From Candidatus Methanosuratincola petrocarbonis (ex Vanwonterghem et al. 2016) (GTDB lineage: Archaea; Thermoproteota; Methanomethylicia; Methanomethylicales; Methanomethylicaceae): a stretch of 7,464 nucleotides of DNA. Under the pieces are notes generated by a model, which saw only the letters and a list, made by a program, of their open reading frames with translations, was not told where the DNA came from and ran no database searches. The stretch is taken from contig MAGV01000058.1 of NCBI GenBank assembly GCA_001717015.1, positions 22,561 through 30,024 on the forward strand. The letters run 5' to 3'. Below, piece by piece: positions 6,164-7,464 of the stretch (within the stretch, counting starts at the first letter, position 1; each line of letters opens with the position of its first letter). The translations under genes were made by a program, and so were the position numbers.

Positions 6164-6328
6164 CTAATCCCTCCTTAGCTCCAGCCAGACGAATGTCAAA
6201 TATGCTGCGGATACCGCAGTCCAGAAAAGCGCCGTGTAAGGACCCTCGACGCCGCTGAGCAGGGTATAGGGCACCAAGTACATTGCCAGTATCGCTGCAA
6301 GAGACGCGGCTAAGAACCTCATCCTCAT
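6164..6328 (-). CDS. Small two-helix membrane protein, probable partner of the SSS symporter
   Basis: This short frame encodes 54 residues: MRMRFLAASLAAILAMYLV..., then PYTLLSGVEGP, then YTALFWTAVSAAYLTFVW and LELRRD at the end. Two hydrophobic helices (about 5-24 and 31-49) are joined by a short loop. Arg residues at both ends place both termini in the cytoplasm. The layout resembles the small two-helix proteins (DUF3311-like and similar) often encoded just before SSS symporters, but I have not confirmed the family. Its TAG stop is 1 nt from the symporter TTG, and the symporter SD lies in its last codons, so translation is probably coupled. A second ATG at 6322 would remove two residues. No SD precedes the ATG at 6328; a TATA-like element about 28 nt upstream suggests a leaderless mRNA and that this is the first gene of the operon. 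Confidence 0.8.
   Translation of the reverse strand: MRMRFLAASLAAILAMYLVPYTLLSGVEGPYTALFWTAVSAAYLTFVWLELRRD
6169..6174 (-). promoter_or_regulatory. Shine-Dalgarno site of the SSS symporter gene
   Basis: On the minus strand AAGGAGGG ends 6 nt before the TTG at 6162. It sits within the last sense codons of the 54-aa gene (CTA AGG AGG GAT TAG). It fixes the symporter start at this TTG and suggests translational coupling with the small gene. Confidence 0.75.
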
Positions 6329-6352
6329 GGCTTTTTTGGAAACCTTCTTCTC

Positions 6353-6370
6353 GTAATAAGCATTTTCTTG
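6353..6370 (-). promoter_or_regulatory. Putative promoter of the four-gene minus-strand operon
   Basis: Read on the minus strand, CAAGAAAATG (6370-6361) is followed by CTTATTAC (6360-6353), centred about 28 nt before the ATG at 6328. This resembles a BRE plus TATA box for a leaderless transcript. The match is weaker than the other two promoters. A second A/T element (GTATTTAG, 6410-6403 on this strand) lies about 75 nt upstream of the ATG and is an alternative. Confidence 0.4.
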
Positions 6371-6395
6371 GGTGCAGTGACAGACCTATCTGAAT

Positions 6396-6410
6396 CCAAA
6401 ACCTAAATAC
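6396..6410 (+). promoter_or_regulatory. Putative BRE/TATA promoter of the polytopic AAA+ candidate gene
   Basis: CCAAAA (6396-6401) followed by CCTAAATAC (6402-6410) is centred about 30 nt before the ATG at 6436. This fits an archaeal promoter with a start site at or a few bases before the ATG. No SD precedes the ATG, in line with a leaderless or near-leaderless mRNA. Confidence 0.5.
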
Positions 6411-6435
6411 GCTCTGTTAGAGAAATTGTTTTAAT

Positions 6436-7464
6436 ATGCCGTCCGAGGTGCAGAAGTCTCCTGTAGGTTCTGTTCTGATAGGCGCATTCGCCTTAGCTTC
6501 ATTCTATTCCATTTCTTATTTCACACTGCCCGTAGTTGTCCTCTTGTCTGCCGCCGTGGGCATAATTTCATACTTCAGGACAAAGCTTACCCCATTATTC
6601 GTCCTTGGTTCGCTGGCTATCCCTGCTACTGATGTCGTGCTTTCGTCCCAGGTGAGCCCTGGCGGCATCCCATACCAGGCTCTGGTAATTATACTGCTCT
6701 TTCTTGCTGCCTTCGTAGGGTGCCTGATAGATTGGCTGGGGTCGCTCGTGGGAATTTTCCTGGGGATGATGATGGGCTGGGGCTTCAGCCCAGCTCTCGT
6801 CCTGCCTGCGATAGCTGTCCTGAGCGCGCTGAAGTCGGGACGGGCTGGTGCTTCAGCACTGCTGCTCTATTCTGCATTCGGAACCTACTTCATATACGGG
6901 CATTATCTGGGATATGACATTCCAGTCAGCTCCGCCTTTGGAGTTTTCTTCCCAAGCATTTCGGACTTATCATCACTCTATTTTCCTTCATTATTGCTAG
7001 GGCTTTTTATTGGATCTGGATGGCAAGAGTGGCTCTCTTCTTCATCCGCAAGATACTTTATCGAATTGACCCCCTTCTATTTCGCCGGAATCGGTTCGCT
7101 TCTGATCATTATCGCAGCCTATGGCAGGAAGATCTTCAACTACTTGGGACTAAATGCCCACCTGACAAGGATAATCGCGTCTACTGTGGGAACAGTTGTT
7201 GGCGGCTTCTTGATTTTCGGATCGCTTGAACAGATCGGGATCTCTGCACTGTGGTCTGTTGTATTGCCCTTTGCATTCTTGGCATTAAGGCCGATCTTTA
7301 GGCCCCGGCCTCAGCTCAGCTCAAGCGGTCTAATCAATCTCTTTTCAAGGTCGCCACTATATGATGCCAAGGGCGGCTCTGGAACAGTTGTGGATGCAAG
7401 GTCCTCTAAGTCGTCAGATCTCAAGTACTGCTGGGAGAGGGTGAAGGGTTTGGATAACATAAAG
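6436..7464 (+). CDS. Polytopic membrane protein with apparent start of a C-terminal AAA+ ATPase domain, 3' end cut by window edge
   Basis: The frame is open for 343 codons from the ATG at 6436 to the last base, with no stop, so the gene continues beyond the window. An in-frame stop at 6418 makes this ATG the first available start. Residues 12-285 are strongly hydrophobic and can form about nine membrane helices, with Gly/Ser-rich segments and few charges. A basic stretch (RPIFRPRPQ, 285-293) and a soluble Ser/Gly-rich linker (about 294-328) follow. The last visible residues, KYCWERVKGLDNIK (330-343), match the entry of Cdc48/proteasomal-type AAA+ domains (consensus near W-x-x-V-G-G-L-D-x-V-K). 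I infer a membrane-embedded sensor or channel-like part joined to a cytoplasmic AAA+ ATPase. The Walker motifs would lie outside the window, so the AAA+ call rests on about 14 residues. I do not recognise the membrane part. It is transcribed away from the symporter operon. Confidence 0.75.
   Translation, partial: MPSEVQKSPVGSVLIGAFALASFYSISYFTLPVVVLLSAAVGIISYFRTKLTPLFVLGSLAIPATDVVLSSQVSPGGIPYQALVIILLFLAAFVGCLIDWLGSLVGIFLGMMMGWGFSPALVLPAIAVLSALKSGRAGASALLLYSAFGTYFIYGHYLGYDIPVSSAFGVFFPSISDLSSLYFPSLLLGLFIGSGWQEWLSSSSARYFIELTPFYFAGIGSLLIIIAAYGRKIFNYLGLNAHLTRIIASTVGTVVGGFLIFGSLEQIGISALWSVVLPFAFLALRPIFRPRPQLSSSGLINLFSRSPLYDAKGGSGTVVDARSSKSSDLKYCWERVKGLDNIK

Noticed and set aside
5860..6258. A 132-codon plus-strand open frame over the start of the symporter and the small membrane gene
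   Set aside because: It is rich in Arg, Pro and Ser without any motif, and it runs opposite two supported membrane-protein genes.
1..7464. CRISPR arrays, insertion sequences or terminal inverted repeats
   Set aside because: No regularly spaced repeats, transposase-like proteins or paired inverted ends were seen anywhere in the window.

Overview
The window looks archaeal. Three genes (the HIT protein, the 54-residue membrane protein and the polytopic membrane protein) have an A/T-rich TATA-like element, with A-rich bases just upstream, centred about 26-30 nt before the start codon and no good Shine-Dalgarno (SD) sequence. That is the usual archaeal leaderless layout. Internal operon genes instead carry GGAGG-type SD sites and often start with GTG or TTG. 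The protein set (DtxR-type regulator, FeoA/FeoB, HIT, JAMM, SSS symporter, a LAGLIDADG-like protein and the apparent start of a Cdc48-like AAA+ module) also fits an archaeon. I cannot name the lineage from this stretch.

Layout. (1) Positions 2-2702, plus strand: a tightly overlapping iron cassette made of the C-terminal part of a DtxR-family regulator, a FeoA with a long acidic N-terminal extension, and FeoB. (2) Positions 2686-3171, minus strand: a HIT-family nucleotide hydrolase/transferase whose 3' end overlaps that of feoB. (3) Positions 3314-6328, minus strand: an apparent four-gene operon with gaps of 1, 13 and 13 nt. In transcription order it holds a 54-aa two-helix membrane protein, an SSS-family sodium:solute symporter, a compact JAMM metalloprotease, and a membrane-anchored protein that I read as a double LAGLIDADG fold lacking its catalytic acidic residues. 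(4) Positions 6329-6435: a divergent promoter region. (5) Position 6436 to the right edge, plus strand: a long open frame with no stop in the window. It encodes about nine membrane helices, a soluble linker, and then what looks like the first residues of an AAA+ ATPase domain.

How they may work together. The first block is a self-contained ferrous iron uptake unit: a metal-sensing repressor followed by its likely targets. The third block links a transporter and its probable small partner with a JAMM protease and a membrane-tethered, apparently nuclease-dead LAGLIDADG protein. The last two are not standard partners of a symporter, and this is the most unusual part of the window. The divergently transcribed membrane AAA+ candidate could share control with that operon, but this is inferred only from position.
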